In this document: positions 53,195 through 61,764 of the stretch, piece by piece
Numbering within the stretch: the first letter of the stretch is position 1
Layout: each line of letters opens with the position of its first letter
Assembly (NCBI RefSeq): GCF_001305595.1
Contig: NZ_CP012407.1
Location: 266,424-330,423, forward strand
Direction of reading: 5' to 3'
Length of the DNA: 64,000 nucleotides
From: Azospirillum thiophilum
GTDB taxonomy: Bacteria; Pseudomonadota; Alphaproteobacteria; Azospirillales; Azospirillaceae
Notes under the pieces: model-generated
What the model was told of the DNA's origin: nothing
Seen by the model: only the letters and a program-made list of their open reading frames with translations
The model's database searches: none
Position numbers and translations under genes: made by a program

Positions 53195-53584
53195 TCAGCG
53201 TCGGCGAAGGTCCTGCAGGTCGATGTCGTCGATCCGGAAGCCGGCCTGCCGCAAGGCCTTCAGGACGATCACCTTCTGGGCGGTGCCTTCGCGTGCGGCG
53301 GCTTGGCGCAGATCCTCGACCAGATAGTCCGGCAGCATCGCCTGCCACGGCCGGGTCGGTGCCGGACGGACGATGGTGGGGGCCGGGGCTGGAACCGGTG
53401 CCGGCTGGGCTGCTGGCGGCTCCGTTTCGGTCGGCAGGAAGCCCTTGCTCAATCCGTACTGGCGGATCGGGTCGATGTCGTCGGTGCCCAGTCCGCCGAT
53501 CCCGATCCCGATCCCGCCCAGAGGCGGACGGGCCGGCTTGGCGGCAGGCTTCATGGACGGCTTTGCGGGGCTGTCGGTCGACAT
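53195..53584 (-). CDS. Small protein with RHH-like C-terminus, possible partition partner
   Basis: 129 residues. The first 90 are a Pro/Ala/Gly-rich linker. The C-terminal part (MLPDYLVEDLRQAAAREGTA QKVIVLKALRQAGFRIDDID, written in two parts) resembles the short strand plus two helices of small RHH proteins that accompany ParA in alphaproteobacteria. ATG 53584 has GGAG at about 6 nt. It is on the same strand as parA, 1.1 kb beyond it, across the repeat-rich gap. A DNA-binding centromere-adaptor role is inferred, not shown. Confidence 0.62.
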   Translation of the reverse strand: MSTDSPAKPSMKPAAKPARPPLGGIGIGIGGLGTDDIDPIRQYGLSKGFLPTETEPPAAQPAPVPAPAPTIVRPAPTRPWQAMLPDYLVEDLRQAAAREGTAQKVIVLKALRQAGFRIDDIDLQDLRRR

Positions 53585-53976
53585 GGACACTCCGGAGAGG
53601 ACTGCGCCGGCAGAGGTGCCGGCCGGATAAGCCATGAAGCAATATCATGACTTGGTGTCCTGTCTTCGCGCGATATGGCGGCCCTGGGCTGTCACATGGC
53701 GGAAAGCCGGGCGGCGTGGCGCGGGAAACACAGGGCGGACGACCAAAGAAGTGCTTCATTACAAAAAATAATGAGATGAAGATATGAATAGTCACGGGGA
53801 GTGAGGCGCTCCAGGAACCCTCTTGGTCGTTGCGATCGCCTGTGGTGCGGGTTTCCCTCTCCTGGCGTCAGCATAAACGAAGCTTGCGCGAGAGACGGAA
53901 GCGGAAGCCCGATGCGATAACTCTGCGTTCGATTCAGAGGAGAAGAAATAACACAAAGACAGGTCATGAAAACATT

Positions 53977-53988
53977 AAATCATGATTT
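53977..53988. repeat. Palindromic site AAATCATGATTT
   Basis: A perfect 12-bp palindrome and the most symmetric member of the TCATGA set. It is followed by TATTT, so the reverse reading is AATAAAATCATGATTT, one base longer than the common site. Confidence 0.6.
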
Positions 53989-54170
53989 TATTTGGCAAAG
54001 GAGTGTTTGCGCTCGGAGACGCTGTGCCGGGGTGGGCGATGGGGCGGGCGGACGCTGTTCTCCCGGCAGAGCCAAGCAATCGGCGAGACGCAATGCATCA
54101 GCTCCCGAGGACGTCGCATCTTGTAGAGGCCCCCTCACGCGCCGGCGCTTTCACCGTTGTCAAAAAGAAC

Positions 54171-54182
54171 AATAAATCATGA
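54171..54182 (+). repeat. AATAAATCATGA site
   Basis: Matches the first 12 bases of the 13-mer AATAAATCATGAT, followed by CATGATGAATT so that a second half-site lies directly beside it. Confidence 0.6.
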
Positions 54183-54436
54183 CATGATGAATTGAACTGA
54201 TACCAAGCAATCCCGGTGTCGCCTCGGCATGATATTCCGGCTAAAGCGGTGGCCCGAAATCCATTCGAGACCTGATGGGTAATCAATCCATACGGATTTC
54301 ATGGAGCCGCCCGGCTCGTAGCATTCCACAGCGGGGGCATCTTCGGCATCACCTGACCCGTGCGATCCGTTTTCTGTCCGGTGCCCCCGGCCCTTCGACC
54401 GGTCAGCTGCGCTGATCCTGGGAAGAATGCACAGTC

Positions 54437-54449
54437 AATAAATCATGAT
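54437..54449 (+). repeat. AATAAATCATGAT site
   Basis: Complete 13-mer in direct orientation, 266 bp from the previous site. A further partial TCATGC follows at 54456. Confidence 0.62.
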
Positions 54450-54682
54450 AAATAGTCATGCCATAATTTAATTAGATAATTTTTCCATTCTCTTCATCGA
54501 CCACTGCCCGAATGGCTGGGAGCCAATGCCCATGGCCCGCGCACCAACAACTGTGGCCTGATTGCTTTGCACCAATCCCTCTCCGCCATTGCCAGCAGCG
54601 CGCCCCTGCTTCTCCATCGGGAAACGCCCTGCCCTTTCCGGTCACGGCATAAAAAAATCATGGCATGAAGCCAGTAGATCAT

Positions 54683-54695
54683 ATCATGATTTATT
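54683..54695 (-). repeat. AATAAATCATGAT site, inverted
   Basis: Exact 13-mer on the minus strand, 33 bp from the parA stop, and preceded by GATCATAT. It faces the sites at 54171 and 54437. Confidence 0.62.
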
Positions 54696-54727
54696 TTCAA
54701 AATATCGTGCCGCGAGCCGCGGAGCCC

Positions 54728-55405
54728 TCACCCCCGCGGGATCAGCGGGTTGGCCGGCGACGCTTCCAGGAAGGCGATGAACTCGTCGGTCAGCGCCCGG
54801 ACGTTCAGGTCGGCGTTGCTGTTGGGATTGACCTCGCCCGGGCCGTGGCCGGTGTACGTCATTTCCTTCAGGAGCGAGCGCTCGATCAGCTCGGTGCGGA
54901 AGGCCGGGACGCCATGTTCGTCCAGCAGGCCGCGGGCATGGCGGTCGACGCGGGATTCGATGGCCGCCTGGGTGCGCACGATCACCACGCTGGAGGCCGG
55001 CGTGTGCTTCAGCACGCCGACGGAGTCCGCCACCACCTTGAAGGTGCGCACCGTCTCCTTCACGTCCATGAAGGACTGCTGGGTCGGGATCAGCACCCCG
55101 TCGCTGACCGAGAAGGCGTAGAGCATGGTCAGATTGCCGAAGCCGGCAAGGTCGATCAGCGTATAGTCGAAGTTCGGCGCATTCTCCTGCACCGTCTGGC
55201 GGACGTTCGATTCCGTGATCTCGTCCAGCACCCGCACGCCGGCATCGTTGCGCCGCCGCGCCCATTCGGCCAGATGCCGGTTGGGATCGCAGTCGAGCAG
55301 AAGCACGCTCGCCTCGCGCCGGCGCAGTTCGGACGTGAGCGCCATGACCAGACTGGTCTTGCCGACGCCGCCCTTGGTGGAGGCGAAACTGATGATCCGA
55401 GCCAT
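54728..55405 (-). CDS. parA: ParA-type partition ATPase
   Basis: A 225-residue P-loop ATPase of the short ParA/MinD group. The deviant Walker A KGGVGKTS lies at residues 11-18, the second signature is LLLDCDPNRHLAEW and the third TLIDLAGFGN. There is no N-terminal HTH, so it is a type Ib/orphan ParA. ParA proteins move DNA or protein cargo with a ParB-like adaptor; no parB is next to it, but the RHH-like gene at 53195-53584 could serve. Repeated TCATGA sites flank it on both sides (53.6-54.7 kb and 55505). ATG 55405 begins MARIISFASTKGGVGKT. Confidence 0.88.
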   Translation of the reverse strand: MARIISFASTKGGVGKTSLVMALTSELRRREASVLLLDCDPNRHLAEWARRRNDAGVRVLDEITESNVRQTVQENAPNFDYTLIDLAGFGNLTMLYAFSVSDGVLIPTQQSFMDVKETVRTFKVVADSVGVLKHTPASSVVIVRTQAAIESRVDRHARGLLDEHGVPAFRTELIERSLLKEMTYTGHGPGEVNPNSNADLNVRALTDEFIAFLEASPANPLIPRG

Positions 55406-55964
55406 GCGGTGGTTCCCGGTAGCAGAGGATGGAAAAATCGCTGACCCGAGCGGGAGCTTCGCGGATTTACACGCAAGCTCAGGAAAGATGGAAGTGGTTT
55501 CACGTCATGAAGATGAAGCATGAAATCATGGTATTAAATTTTGCTGATGACGCGATGCGGTCTGCGAGAGCGGTGCGTCCAATTTCCCTGGTGCTTGTCA
55601 GTTGCGGCTTCGCTATGGCATAGGCAGCACCTTCAGCCATTGCCACCATTGCTGGCTGGAATGGCGGGGTGCTCGCCGTGGGGATAACGGCATTCCTGTC
55701 CGCTGCCCTGTCCAGTCTTGCTGTTCACCTCGTCGTCAGGACCCGCCGCATGACAGATCCCAGCATTCACCGAGCCCGTGTCGATGCCGAAGCGGGCCGC
55801 GCCTGGCACGCCATAGCAGGACACGGAAAAACGAACATATTCCGGCTTTTTTCCTCGGCTGAGGCTTGGGAATGGGGTTTCCGACGCCCGTTTTTGTCGG
55901 AATGGAGTGCCTTTTCGTGCTCCGAGACGCCCGTAGCCGCCGTTGAGGCGGACTTCGGGCGTGA
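55406..55964. other. Upstream region of parA without assured gene
   Basis: Contains TCATGA at 55505 and a TCATGG-type variant at 55526, extending the repeat set upstream of parA, in an AT-rich stretch (55500-55560) that may be its promoter. A plus-strand frame beginning at GTG 55669 encodes a single hydrophobic helix (VGITAFLSAALSSLAVHLVV) but has no good ribosome-binding site and runs into the IS5 remnant. It is not called as a gene. Confidence 0.4.
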
Positions 55965-56492
55965 TTATGCCGCCGCCAGCAGCTTGGGCAGGCGGATCAG
56001 GTTGTAGGCGGTGGCGGTCAGGGTGAACATCCAACCGACGCGGGCCGTTCCGCGATGACGCGTTTTGCGCAAGCCGGCTCCCTTGATCCAGCCGAACACC
56101 TCCTCGATCCGTTTGCGGATTCTCAGGCTGACGGCGTAGCCGGGGTGACGGGTGGTCCGGCCGTCGATCGCCGAGCGGCGGTTGCTCGTGTTCTGCGCGA
56201 CATGCGCAGCGGCGCCCAGGCTGCGCATGTTCGCCACGAAATCCTTGGTGTCGTAAGCCTTGTCGGCACCCACCGTGATGCGGTGGCGGCCGGGGATGGC
56301 CTCGACCATGGAAACCGCCGCTTCGCGCTCAGCCAGACCGGTGGCCGCGGTGAGCCGGACATTCACCACCAGAGCGTGACGGTTTTCCATCAATGCATGG
56401 CCCATGAAGGCCAGCTTCGCCGGCTGCCCGTTGCCTTTGCGATACAACCGCGCCTCAGGATCGCTGGTCGACGCATGGGTCTCGTTGGACCG
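55965..56492 (-). pseudogene. IS5-family transposase, C-terminal part
   Basis: Minus-strand residues HASTSDPEARLYRKGNGQPA, then ITVGADKAYDTKDFVANMRS and HPGYAVSLRIRKRIEEVFGW, match the end of IS5 DDE transposases. The N-terminal part is cut off where the IS-B element starts at 56493 and does not resume on the far side, so a deletion accompanied that insertion. Confidence 0.82.
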
Positions 56493-56568
56493 TGAGCTGG
56501 TCCCCGTATCCTGGACAAGTCCGTTGGCTCTGGTTCTGATGTCGCCGACGCGAGAAGGACCGGACGAG

Positions 56569-56856
56569 ATGAGCAAGGGCACGCGCCGCAATCATGGAGC
56601 GGCGTTCAAGGCGAAGGTGGCGCTGGAAGCGCTGCAAGGGGAAACGACGGTTGCGGAGATTTCCGCCAAGTACGGGATTCACCAGACGTTGGTGAACGAA
56701 TGGAAGCGCCAGCTTGTGGACGGCGCATGCGGCGTTTTTGAGAAGGGCGGCGGCCGGGCCGAGAAGGCGACGGAAGCGGTGACCGACGAGTTGTACAAGC
56801 AAATCGGTCAGTTGAAGGTCGAAAACGATTTTTTGTCGCGCAAGCTCGGTCGTTGA
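56569..56856 (+). CDS. IS3-family OrfA (IS-B)
   Basis: 95 residues with a helix-turn-helix (GAAFKAKVALEALQGETTVA, then EISAKYGIHQTLVNEWKRQL) and a short coiled coil (LYKQIGQLKVENDFLSRKL). Near its end six T residues (56829-56834) form a possible slip site for a frameshift into orfB. Confidence 0.9.
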   Translation: MSKGTRRNHGAAFKAKVALEALQGETTVAEISAKYGIHQTLVNEWKRQLVDGACGVFEKGGGRAEKATEAVTDELYKQIGQLKVENDFLSRKLGR

Positions 56857-56876
56857 GCCGGGCGGAGAAGAAGACG

Positions 56877-57728
56877 ATGATCGACCCGACGCACCAGACG
56901 CTGTCGGTGACGCGGCAATGCGGGCTGTTGGGGCTAAGCCGCTCCACCTTGTATTACAAGCCGGTCAACGACAACAGCGAGGATCTGGCCATCAAGGCGC
57001 TGATCGACCGGCAGTTCCTGGAGACGCCCTATTACGGCTCGCGCAAGATGACGGCGTGGCTGCGGCGCCAGGGGCAGAGCATCAACCGCAAGCGGGTCCG
57101 CCGCCTGATGCGGGAGATGGGGCTGGCGGCGATCTGGCAAAAGCCGAACACCAGCAAGCCGGCTCCCGAGCACCGGGTGTGGCCGTATTTGCTGCGCCAT
57201 CTCGTCATCGACCGGCCCAACCAGGTGTGGACGGCCGACATCACCTACATCCCGATGCCCAAGGGCTTTTTGTACCTGGTGGCGGTGATGGACTGGCACA
57301 GCCGTAAGGTGCTGGCGTGGCGGCTGTCCAACACCATGCACGCCGATTTCTGCGTCGCGGCGCTGGAGGAGGCGATCACCCGGTTCGGGACGCCGGACAT
57401 CTTCAACACCGATCAGGGCGCCCAGTTCACCGGTTCCGCCTTTACCGGCGTGCTGGAGGCCGCCGGGATCCGCATCAGCATGGACGGCAAGGGGCGCTGC
57501 ATGGACAACATCTTCATCGAGCGCCTGTGGCGCAGCCTGAAATACGAGGACGTCTATCTGCGCGCCTACGCCACGGGCACCGAAGCCCGTCAGGGCATCG
57601 GCCGCTGGATCGACAGCTACAACCGGTTGCGCCCCCATCAGGCGCTCGGGTACCAAACCCCCGACGAAATTTTTTCCGCGCCGCGGGTGCCGGGGCTCGC
57701 CCCGGCACCCGCGGCCGTCGCCGCATAG
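56877..57728 (+). CDS. IS3-family transposase OrfB (IS-B)
   Basis: A transposase of 283 residues from ATG 56877 (TTG 56853 is an alternative, or a fusion by -1 frameshift with orfA). The N-terminal RQCGLLGLSRSTLYYKP and HTH_21-like segment precede the DDE core: ADITYIPMPKG, NTDQGAQFTG and ERLWRSLKYEDVYL. The sequence differs from the IS-A OrfB, so the two are different IS3 members. Confidence 0.92.
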   Translation: MIDPTHQTLSVTRQCGLLGLSRSTLYYKPVNDNSEDLAIKALIDRQFLETPYYGSRKMTAWLRRQGQSINRKRVRRLMREMGLAAIWQKPNTSKPAPEHRVWPYLLRHLVIDRPNQVWTADITYIPMPKGFLYLVAVMDWHSRKVLAWRLSNTMHADFCVAALEEAITRFGTPDIFNTDQGAQFTGSAFTGVLEAAGIRISMDGKGRCMDNIFIERLWRSLKYEDVYLRAYATGTEARQGIGRWIDSYNRLRPHQALGYQTPDEIFSAPRVPGLAPAPAAVAA

Positions 57729-57847
57729 AAAACAACCAACCGACCATCGGTCAGAGCCAACGAACGCTATTCCGCCGTCCAGCCCGTGGGGGCCAGCTCA
57801 ATTTTTTTCGACCGACCATTCTGGGGAAGCTTCATTCGGCCTTTACA

Positions 57848-58033
57848 GCGGTAGGTCGACGGGGCAATCGGCAACACCTTGCAGATCGGCTCGACCCCGT
57901 GGACGGCGCGATGCTCGTCAATGAAGGCGATCATCGCTTGAACGGGCGGTCGAGCTCCGCCTGAGCAAAATAAGCCGACGCTTTGCGCAGAATCTCGTTC
58001 GCTTGCCGCAGTTCCCGGACCTCACGCTCCAGC
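57848..58033 (-). mobile_element. Second IS-A copy, left piece
   Basis: 186 bp identical by eye to 50887-51072 of the intact IS-A element: the end of orfB start region and the end of orfA. It begins abruptly at 57848 and ends in GCTCCAGC (58026-58033), which is repeated after the IS66 element. The 47 bp before it (57801-57847) match nothing recognised. Confidence 0.85.
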
Positions 58034-58114
58034 GTAAGCGTTGCGTGACGACACATCCGACGTGATCGTGGTTCATGAAATATTCCGCTGATCGCAGCTC
58101 AGCGGGGTAAGGGG

Positions 58115-58690
58115 ATGTCGGGTCAGGATCTGGAGAGCTATTGGCGCGGTCATGTCGAGGCCTGGAAGGGCAGCGGGCTGACGCTGAAAGCCTATGCTGA
58201 AGCCCATGGAATTGGACGCTGGGCTCTGGGACGGTGGTCGCGCCGCTTTGCCGCTGCGAAGGGGGTGAGCGCTCGCTGTCATAGGGATAGTCCTGGTGCT
58301 GTCCCTATGACGGCGAGCGCTCCCTTGGTGATGGAGATCGTCGAGGCGGCACCCCGCCGGCGGTATTGGTCGCAGGCGGAGAAAGAGCAGCTGGTGGCGG
58401 AAACCTGCGAGCCCGGCGTGAGCGTGTCGCTGGTCGCCCGGCGGCGCGGGGTCGATCCCAGCCTGCTGTTCCGCTGGCGCCGCCAGATGCTCACTCCGGC
58501 CGAGCCGCCGCCCATCTTCGCGCCGGTGGAGGTGGCAGACACCACGTCCGCTCTTCCCCTCACGCCGCCAACTCCATGCGGTGCCAGCATGATCGAAATC
58601 GAGTTGGCCGGCGGACGGCGGCTGCGGGTCGGTCGGGATGTCGATGCCGAAGCACTGCGCCGGGTGATCAGCGTGCTGGAGCGGTCATGA
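58115..58690 (+). CDS. IS66 accessory protein TnpA
   Basis: 191 residues with SYWRGHVEAWKGSGLTLKAY and YWSQAEKEQLVAETCEPG, then VARRRGVDPSLLFRWRRQ, the DNA-binding type of IS66 orf1 proteins. AAGGGG lies just before ATG 58115. An inserted segment (residues about 52-69) is encoded by a near-perfect inverted repeat. Its stop overlaps tnpB. Confidence 0.88.
   Translation: MSGQDLESYWRGHVEAWKGSGLTLKAYAEAHGIGRWALGRWSRRFAAAKGVSARCHRDSPGAVPMTASAPLVMEIVEAAPRRRYWSQAEKEQLVAETCEPGVSVSLVARRRGVDPSLLFRWRRQMLTPAEPPPIFAPVEVADTTSALPLTPPTPCGASMIEIELAGGRRLRVGRDVDAEALRRVISVLERS
58267..58322. repeat. 23-bp inverted repeat inside IS66 tnpA
   Basis: The left arm (58267-58289) begins GAGCGCTCGCTGTCATAGG and the right arm (58300-58322) is its complement with two mismatches; a 10-bp loop separates them. 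It is in frame with tnpA. Confidence 0.8.
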
Positions 58691-59043
58691 TGCTGTCGAT
58701 CCCGGCCGGTGTACGCATTTACCTGGCGCTGGAGCCCTGCGACATGCGCCGCGGCTTCGACGGACTGGCCCTGCTGGTGCAGCAGGCGCTGGGCAAGGAT
58801 CCGTTCTGCGGCCACCTCTACATCTTCCGAGGGAAAGGTGCTGGACGCGTGAAAATTCTCTACGCCGATCAGAACGGCATGTGCCTGTTCGCCAAGAGGC
58901 TGGAACGTGGCCGTTTCGTTTGGCCAACGACGCGGACGCCGGGCGGCACAGTGGTACTGACGCCGGTGGAACTGTCCCTGCTTCTGGAGGGGCTGGACTG
59001 GCGTCACACCGTGCCGGTGTCGCGGCCGACTGCAGCGGGATGA
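58687..59043 (+). CDS. IS66 accessory protein TnpB
   Basis: 118 residues, the IS66 Orf2-type protein: RIYLALEPCDMRRGFDGLAL, FCGHLYIFRGKGAGRVKIL, and GMCLFAKRLERGRFVWP. It overlaps the tnpA stop (ATGA) and precedes tnpC by 69 bp. Needed for IS66 transposition, role not defined. Confidence 0.92.
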   Translation: MMLSIPAGVRIYLALEPCDMRRGFDGLALLVQQALGKDPFCGHLYIFRGKGAGRVKILYADQNGMCLFAKRLERGRFVWPTTRTPGGTVVLTPVELSLLLEGLDWRHTVPVSRPTAAG

Positions 59044-59112
59044 ATGGGAGAAAAGGTGAGGAAAACCACAGGCTTGGCTGGCTTGGGGCCGTGATCCAAG
59101 GTACAATCGGCC

Positions 59113-60666
59113 ATGCGCTTCGACCTCGACAACCTGCCCGCTGATCCAGCCCTGCTGCAGCAGATGGTGCGCGATTTGGCCGAGGTCGTTGAGCGCCAGA
59201 AAGCCGATCTGGCGGAGCTGGAGGCTCTGCGTCAGCAGCTCCGACAGATGCAGCGCACCGTCTTCGGGCGCCGCTCCGAACGGCTCGATCCCGATCAGCT
59301 CGATCTCGGGTTGGAGGAGCTGGAGGCGGACATCGCCCGGGTCGAGGCCAAACTCGCAGCCCCTGAACTGGAACCGTCAGCCCCTGCGGAACCACCCAGC
59401 CGTGGCCGCGACTTGCCCGATGATCTGCCGCATCACGATCTCACACTCGAGCCGCCTGGGCTGGAGTCCGGCGCCGGGGTTTGCCCCTGCTGCGGCGGGG
59501 CTTTGCATGAGGCCGGCGAGACGGTGGCCCGGATGATCGACTACGTGCCGGCCCAGGTGCGGGTGCTGCGCATCCGCCGGCCCAAATACGCCTGCCGCGG
59601 CTGCGGCACGCTGCATCAGGCGCCGGCCCCGGAGAAGCCGATCGCCAAGGGCATGGCGACGCCGGCGATGCTGGCGCACGTCATCACCAGTCGCTACTGC
59701 GATCATCTGCCCTTCTACCGCCAGGCGCAGATCCTGGCCCGCAACGGCTTTCCCGTCGACCGCTCGGTTCTGGCGGGCTGGGCGGGACAGGCGTGTTGGT
59801 GGCTGGAGGCGCTGCATGAGGAGTTGGCCAAGGCCCTGTTCGCCTCGGCCAAGCTGTTCGCCGACGACACGCCGATGCCGACGCTGGCGCCGGGAACCGG
59901 CCGGGTGAAGACCGGACGGCTTTGGGCCTATGCCCGCGATGATCGGCCCTGGCAGGGGCTGGACCCGCCGGCGGTGATTTACGCCTACACCAGCGATCGC
60001 AAAGGCGAACGCCCAGCCGCCCACCTGCGGGAGTTCTGCGGTGTGCTGCAGGTGGACGGTTATGCCGGGTTCGAACGGCTGGCTGCCGGCAACCGGGTCG
60101 TGCTGGCGGCGTGCTGGAGCCATGCGCGTCGACGTTTCTACGACTTGGCCGAAAACGGCTCGCCGATCGCCGCCGAGGCGCTGCGCCGCATCGCCCGGCT
60201 CTACGCGATCGAAGAGCGCATCCGCGGCCGCACGGCAGACGAGCGCCGGCAGCTTCGGCAAGCCGAGGCCGCTTCCCAGGTGGCGGAGCTGAAGGCGTGG
60301 CTGGAGCACGAACTTCCCCGCCTGCCGGGCCGCTCCAAGCTGGCCGAGGCGATCCGCTATGCGCTTGGCCGCTGGAAGGCGTTGTGCGTCTACCTGGATG
60401 ACGGCCGGGTGGAGATGGATACCAACACGGTGGAGCGCTGCATCAGACCGGTAGCCCTCGGCCGGAAGAATAGCCTCTTCGCCGGCTCGGAGGGCGGCGG
60501 CCATCGCTGGGCGGTGATCGCCTCGCTGGTTGAGACCTGTAAGCTCAACGGCGTCGAACCCTTCGCCTACCTGCGCGACGTCCTGGAGCGCATGGTGAAC
60601 GGCTATCCTGCCAGCCACCTCGCCGATCTCCTCCCCTGGAACTGGAGCCCAGCTGTCAACGCCTGA
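59113..60666 (+). CDS. IS66 transposase TnpC
   Basis: 517 residues. The N-terminal coiled coil is followed by a zinc-finger part (CPCCGGAL, CRGCGTLHQ) and the DDE core with FADDTPMPTLAPGTGRVKTG, VDGYAGFERLAAGNRV and EMDTNTVERCIRPVALGRKN. Complete; no stop or frameshift seen. Confidence 0.93.
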   Translation: MRFDLDNLPADPALLQQMVRDLAEVVERQKADLAELEALRQQLRQMQRTVFGRRSERLDPDQLDLGLEELEADIARVEAKLAAPELEPSAPAEPPSRGRDLPDDLPHHDLTLEPPGLESGAGVCPCCGGALHEAGETVARMIDYVPAQVRVLRIRRPKYACRGCGTLHQAPAPEKPIAKGMATPAMLAHVITSRYCDHLPFYRQAQILARNGFPVDRSVLAGWAGQACWWLEALHEELAKALFASAKLFADDTPMPTLAPGTGRVKTGRLWAYARDDRPWQGLDPPAVIYAYTSDRKGERPAAHLREFCGVLQVDGYAGFERLAAGNRVVLAACWSHARRRFYDLAENGSPIAAEALRRIARLYAIEERIRGRTADERRQLRQAEAASQVAELKAWLEHELPRLPGRSKLAEAIRYALGRWKALCVYLDDGRVEMDTNTVERCIRPVALGRKNSLFAGSEGGGHRWAVIASLVETCKLNGVEPFAYLRDVLERMVNGYPASHLADLLPWNWSPAVNA

Positions 60667-60691
60667 TCCGGTGCGATCACGCCCCGCTTAC

Positions 60692-60979
60692 GCTCCAGCG
60701 CCTTGATCCGCTCCTGCTCGTCTGTCGTCGGGCCGGGCCGCTTGCCCTGGTCGCGCTCGGCCTGCCGGACCCAGTTCCGCAGCGTCTCCGGATTGCAGCC
60801 GATCTTCGCGGCAATCGAGCTGATCGCCGCCCATTGCGAGGCGTGCTCGCCCTCGTGCTCGAACACCATCCGAACCGCGCGTTCGCGGACTTCAGGGGCG
60901 TACTTGGGTGATGCTGGTTTCGTCATGAGGACCCCAGTTTCTCAAGAAGTGGGGCCTCCGACAATCCCGGCGCGGTTCA
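60692..60979 (-). mobile_element. Second IS-A copy, right piece
   Basis: Starts with the second GCTCCAGC and continues as 51073-51352 of the intact IS-A, with the start of orfA (MTKPASPKYAPEV) and the terminal repeat ending CGCGGTTCA at 60979. Left (186 bp) and right (280 bp) pieces add up to 466 bp, exactly the matching span of the intact copy. Confidence 0.87.
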
Positions 60980-60995
60980 CCCTCTCCGCCGCTGG

Positions 60996-61689
60996 TCACC
61001 AGAGTTGCTGGTGCATCAGCTGCTTGTGCTCCTCCCGGCGAAACCGTTCATTGACCTGGATTCGGCAGAACTCCTTGGGCAGCCAGCGTTTGCGCTCCTC
61101 CATCCGCTCCACAGCCGCCTCGAAGCGGTCACGGGCTTCCGGCTCGTCCAGCACCGCTAGGGACCGGGTTTCGGCGACGCTTGCGAGCACGTCGCCGATC
61201 TCGGCCAGCTCCTCCAGCGCCTCGAAGCCGACGAGCGCGCGGCGGCGCTCCCGCCAGCCCACTGGTCCGCCACTGTCCTCCACCGGGCAGGGATGCGCGC
61301 CGGCGAGGCACAAGCGGATACATGCCGCCGGCCTCAGCCTCCAGCCGGCCCTCGACCCGCACCTCATGGCGCCAGCCGTCGCCCATGTCGTAGAGATAGC
61401 GCAGCTTGCCCCCGATCCGCAGGCGCAGGTCGGCCAGTGGAACATCGGGGTTTCCAGTGCACAGGTTGGGCGAGCCGTAGCGGCGGGCGCGGAGTTCGAA
61501 GACGTAGAGGTGAACGCCCTCCCAGCCCATGGCGACCTGGAGAACACCGTGCAGCTCGCGCAGGGTCATCACGGCCGGGATCAGCAGGCGCCGCCAGACC
61601 ATCGGACTGACGTCCAGTAGGCGCACTTTCAGCTGCAGGATCGGCAGCTCGGGATCGGGATTCCGCTTGCGGGGTGGTCGTCGCGCCAT
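60996..61689 (-). pseudogene. Plasmid pRiA4b ORF-3-like protein, frameshifted
   Basis: Read from ATG 61689, PILQLKVRLLDVSPMVWRRL, VHLYVFELRARRYG and DMGDGWRHEVRVEGRLEA match pRiA4b ORF-3-like proteins. One extra base near 61315 shifts the frame; the correct continuation (LAGAHPCPVEDSGGPVGW) runs in another frame to the stop at 60996. Such proteins are common in mobile DNA; function unknown. Confidence 0.78.
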
Positions 61690-61764
61690 TGCACATCCAT
61701 GACTCTGTCCCCCGTAGCCTACCGCCGCCCTAATCCGGCCGCCAGTCCGGCACCCCCAGGTTTG

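Larger units (their letters stand above)
53585..54727. other. AT-rich gap with repeated TCATGA sites, putative centromere or iteron region
   Basis: 1.1 kb without a credible gene, lying between parA and the small RHH-like gene. TCATGA occurs at 53645, 53964, 53980, 54177, 54443 and 54684 (first bases), each in AT-rich flanks, far above expectation for DNA of this GC content. Longer shared sites are listed separately. Such clustered palindromic sites next to parA suggest parS-like binding sites or an origin. Short frames on both strands across the gap look random. Confidence 0.55.
56493..57800 (+). mobile_element. IS3-family element IS-B
   Basis: 1308 bp bounded by TGAGCTGGTCCCC at the left and the complement of TGAGCTGGCCCCC at the right (ending 57800), with a shared CGTTGGCTCTG inside each end. 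No target duplication is visible because the flanks differ (IS5 sequence left, unrelated sequence right). orfA and orfB are intact. Confidence 0.8.
58034..60691 (+). mobile_element. IS66-family element with 8-bp duplications
   Basis: 2658 bp with terminal repeats GTAAGCGTTGCGTGA (left) and the complement of GTAAGCGGGGCGTGA (right). GCTCCAGC flanks both sides (58026-58033 and 60692-60699), the 8-bp duplication of IS66. It carries tnpA, tnpB and tnpC in order and appears complete. It is inserted in the orfA of the second IS-A copy. Confidence 0.9.

Noticed and set aside
53585..55530. TCATGA clusters considered as CRISPR or phage attachment site
   Set aside because: Spacing is irregular and sites are short palindromes; no integrase is adjacent, and partition sites explain them better.
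55669..56007. Plus-strand frame with one hydrophobic helix
   Set aside because: No good ribosome-binding site, runs into the IS5 remnant, no family resemblance.
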